From Candidatus Omnitrophota bacterium (GTDB lineage Bacteria > Omnitrophota > Gorgyraeia > 2-01-FULL-45-10), in assembly GCA_026387135.1 (NCBI GenBank), contig JAPLMH010000139.1, positions 1 through 13,984 on the forward strand: 13,984 bases of DNA, given 5' to 3'. The notes below the pieces were generated by a model. That model ran no database searches. It was not told the DNA's origin and was given only the letters and a program-made list of their open reading frames with translations. The position numbers were made by a program, and so were the translations under genes. Positions 12,173 to 13,984 of the stretch are shown here, piece by piece; position 1 is the first letter of the stretch; the number at the start of each line of letters is the position of its first letter.

Positions 12173-12889
12173 ATGCCTGCTAGACTCAGGGATAGCGGCA
12201 ACATAACTATCCTGGATATCGAAGGGAATGTCGATATCAATTCCTCCGACATCATAGAGAGCGTCGGCTATCTTTTGAATTCCGGCAAGTGTAACTTCAT
12301 ATTTAATCTGGAGAATGTCAATCTGGTGGACTACAGCGGGCTATCGGTGCTCGCGATAGCTTACAAGAACGTCCTGAACCATAAAGGCAAGGCGAGGTTC
12401 ATTAATGTGCCGGCGCAGGTAATAGAGCTATTTAAGATGGTTAAGCTGGAGAACGTCTTTGAGACCTATGCGGATGAGGAGAGCGCCATCAAAAGTTTTT
12501 ATGAGGAGAGCGCGGAACTGGCTCATCTAAGACGCAGGTTCAAGAGACTCGACATGCATCTGAAGGTAAGGTACTGGGTAGTCGGGTCCCAGAAGAGGCC
12601 CAAGATCTTTGAAGGCGAAGTGGTCAATATGAGCGCGGCGGGACTATGCATATTCTCCAAATACACGTTCCCTGTGAATAGCCAGCTGGAGATAGGGCTC
12701 ATCCATCGCGGTGAAACAAAGTTTTTGGATGCTTCGGCCAGGGTGATATGGATCGCGGATAAAGAATTACAACCTCACTTTTATCCCGGAATGGGAGTCG
12801 CATTCGTCAATCTGTCCCAGGAGAACGAAAAGCTCATCATAGATTTTATCGACAAGAACATAACCCACAGAGTAGAGCCTCCATTATAA
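12173..12889 (+). CDS. STAS-PilZ fusion protein
   Basis: A 238-residue cytoplasmic protein with two domains. Residues 5-108 are a STAS domain of the anti-sigma-antagonist type (ITILDIEGNVDI, FIFNLENVNLVDYSGLSVLA, KARFINVPAQVIELFKMVKLENVFE). Ser55 in DYSGL is where SpoIIAA-like proteins are phosphorylated. Residues 118-235 are a PilZ domain with RxxxR at R121-R125 (RRRFKRLD) and NMSAAG at 152-157, so c-di-GMP binding is expected. The fusion could link a partner-switching kinase/phosphatase circuit to c-di-GMP. No SpoIIAB-like kinase or sigma factor is in the window. It follows the lipoprotein by 1 nt without a clear ribosome site and overlaps the channel gene by one base (TAATG). Confidence 0.88.
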   Translation: MPARLRDSGNITILDIEGNVDINSSDIIESVGYLLNSGKCNFIFNLENVNLVDYSGLSVLAIAYKNVLNHKGKARFINVPAQVIELFKMVKLENVFETYADEESAIKSFYEESAELAHLRRRFKRLDMHLKVRYWVVGSQKRPKIFEGEVVNMSAAGLCIFSKYTFPVNSQLEIGLIHRGETKFLDASARVIWIADKELQPHFYPGMGVAFVNLSQENEKLIIDFIDKNITHRVEPPL

Positions 12890-13749
12890 TGGAATCAAAA
12901 AGCGAAAAAATATTATCCGCCATCAAGGATGGCAAAAAGAATTTTTCGCGCGCAGATCTTTCCGGAGCCGAGATATTCGACGCAAACCTTGAGGGATCCG
13001 AGCTTGTCGGCGCTGATCTTTCGCGCTCGGACCTGACGCACTGCAACTTAAGAGGCGCCGATCTCACTAAAGCAAAATTGGTAAATTCGAGGCTTTGGAA
13101 CGCCGATCTCACAGGGGCAAATCTTAACGAAGCCGATCTTACGGGTGCAGATCTTTCCAATGCATGCCTGTATAACACCAAATTATGGCATGCCGACATT
13201 AAGGACGTTAAGTCTTTATCTCTGAGGAACTTTTCGCTCCAAGCGAAACTCAATGTTGGTGCTAAAATAGATGAGAGCGGACTACTATCCTCAGAGGAGT
13301 CGTATAGAGCATTAAAAAATTATTTTCTTCATAATGGCATGTATAACGACGCGAGCTGGGCAGCATTTAAGGAGAAGAGCATGGAGAGGTTGATGCTCAA
13401 GAAGAGCCGTTCCTGGCATTATATTCCGAGCCTATTCATGGACATATCCTGCGGCTACGGAGAGAAGCCGCACAGAATAGTCCTTTCAGCCTTATCGACC
13501 ATATTAGGATTCGCTATTTTATTCTGGTCTTTAAGAGGCGTCGAGAATGCTCGTAATCCGACAGATATATTGACCTGGAGCGACTATCTATACCATAGCG
13601 CCGTAACGTTTACCACTGTTGGTTACGGCGATATCATACCTAAAGCGTCTTCTCTTTTTAGGCTTATGGCCGCAACCGAAGCGTTCCTTGGGGTATTCCT
13701 GACAGGCCTATTCATATTTACCCTCGCGCGCAAGTACTCGGCGCGATAG
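12889..13749 (+). CDS. pentapeptide-repeat protein fused to a two-helix K+-channel module
   Basis: A 286-residue protein. Residues 21-105 are tandem pentapeptide repeats A(D/N)LxG (SRADLSGAEI through LWHADI), forming a right-handed beta-helix. A linker of about 85 residues follows, with helical EESYRALKNYFLHNGMYNDA. Then comes an ion-channel module: TM1 about 197-215 (IVLSALSTILGFAILFWSL), a pore helix, the selectivity filter TTVGYGD at 242-248, and TM2 about 258-280. The filter is canonical for K+. The cytoplasmic beta-helix may be a scaffold or sensor for gating. It is translationally coupled to the STAS-PilZ gene by a TAATG overlap, suggesting that protein is its partner. No other channel-regulating domain (RCK) is present. 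Confidence 0.9.
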   Translation: MESKSEKILSAIKDGKKNFSRADLSGAEIFDANLEGSELVGADLSRSDLTHCNLRGADLTKAKLVNSRLWNADLTGANLNEADLTGADLSNACLYNTKLWHADIKDVKSLSLRNFSLQAKLNVGAKIDESGLLSSEESYRALKNYFLHNGMYNDASWAAFKEKSMERLMLKKSRSWHYIPSLFMDISCGYGEKPHRIVLSALSTILGFAILFWSLRGVENARNPTDILTWSDYLYHSAVTFTTVGYGDIIPKASSLFRLMAATEAFLGVFLTGLFIFTLARKYSAR

Positions 13750-13779
13750 ACTCTTATCCCGATAAAAAACATATAAAAA

Positions 13780-13984
13780 ATGGATAAGCTAAAACTCATA
13801 CATAGTGCGATTAAAAATTTTGAAGGCGCGTTAACCAGATGCGCGATATGTCCTCGCAGATGCGGCGTAGATAGGACTGCCGGAAAAATAGGATACTGCA
13901 GAGCGCCGATAGATCCTGTTGTCTATAGTTACATTCAGCATCATGGCGAAGAGCCCGCGCTATCGGGATCTAAAGGCTCCGGCA
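13780..13984 (+). CDS. radical SAM protein, PflX/COG1313-like, N-terminal part (runs off right edge)
   Basis: 68 residues to the window end, no stop. The sequence MDKLKLIHSAIKNFEGALTR is followed by a four-Cys cluster region, C21-x2-C24-PRR-C28-GV then C40 (GKIGYC), and by HHGEEPALSGSKGSG. This matches the N-terminus of the PflX-like radical SAM family (COG1313), where the GEEP.LSG..GSG stretch leads into the CxxxCxxC cluster of the radical SAM core. That core is outside the window, so the radical SAM assignment rests on the family match alone. The substrate is unknown. No ribosome site is evident in the AT-rich upstream 30 nt (13750-13779), which holds nothing else I can call. Confidence 0.82.
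   Translation, partial: MDKLKLIHSAIKNFEGALTRCAICPRRCGVDRTAGKIGYCRAPIDPVVYSYIQHHGEEPALSGSKGSG

Noticed and set aside
1..13984. CRISPR arrays, insertion sequences, tRNA or rRNA genes
   Set aside because: No regularly spaced repeats, transposase frames, terminal repeats of mobile elements, or cloverleaf or rRNA-like sequence were seen.

Overview
The window reads as a chromosomal stretch from an uncultured Gram-negative bacterium, most likely Candidatus Omnitrophota or a close relative. This placement is inference. It rests on two TIGR04073-type 'exosortase system-associated' secreted proteins, six PilZ-domain genes, a DUF4416 protein, a half-size TauE/SafE protein, small lipoproteins, and codon use rich in ATA (Ile) and AGA/AGG (Arg). 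Stop use (TAA, TAG and TGA all end genes with clear homology) fits the standard bacterial code. Every gene is on the + strand except the 5' end of an ExeA/GspA-type ATPase that leaves the window at the left edge.

Layout. 1-137 (-): ATPase fragment. 266-1842: PilZ protein, TIGR04073 protein, second PilZ protein, and a small zinc-ribbon protein with an E-A-P-K repeat tail. 1855-3929: a redox trio (flavin reductase-like, DUF523, DUF362 with two 4Fe-4S clusters). 3944-7644: a tightly packed run made of a PilZ gene broken by an in-frame TAG, a membrane-anchored PilZ gene, DUF4416, a membrane-anchored beta-rich protein, and an envelope alpha/beta-hydrolase gene split by an in-frame TGA. 7646-8008: second TIGR04073 gene with its own promoter and terminator. 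8111-9695: PilZ protein, BamE-like lipoprotein, panD and def. 9675-10045: a strong promoter, a structured RNA ending in a terminator, then a cold-shock-like gene lacking RNP-2. 10145-10971: YqeY-type protein and half-size TauE/SafE protein. 11032-12171: secreted helical protein, M23 peptidase and entericidin-like lipoprotein. 12173-13749: a STAS-PilZ fusion overlapping a pentapeptide-repeat/K+-channel fusion. 13780-end: start of a radical SAM protein (COG1313 type).

How it fits together. The recurring theme is the cell envelope plus c-di-GMP reception: six PilZ genes in under 13 kb with no GGDEF or EAL gene among them, interleaved with lipoproteins, exported proteins and a peptidoglycan peptidase. 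Near-consensus sigma70-type promoters (TTGACA/TTGACT, 17 bp, TATACT) precede several transcription units. Points most worth checking are the two in-frame stops, the Ser-to-Gly change at the hydrolase nucleophile, the cold-shock protein without RNP-2, the terminator-ended RNA upstream of it, and the STAS-PilZ/channel pair.
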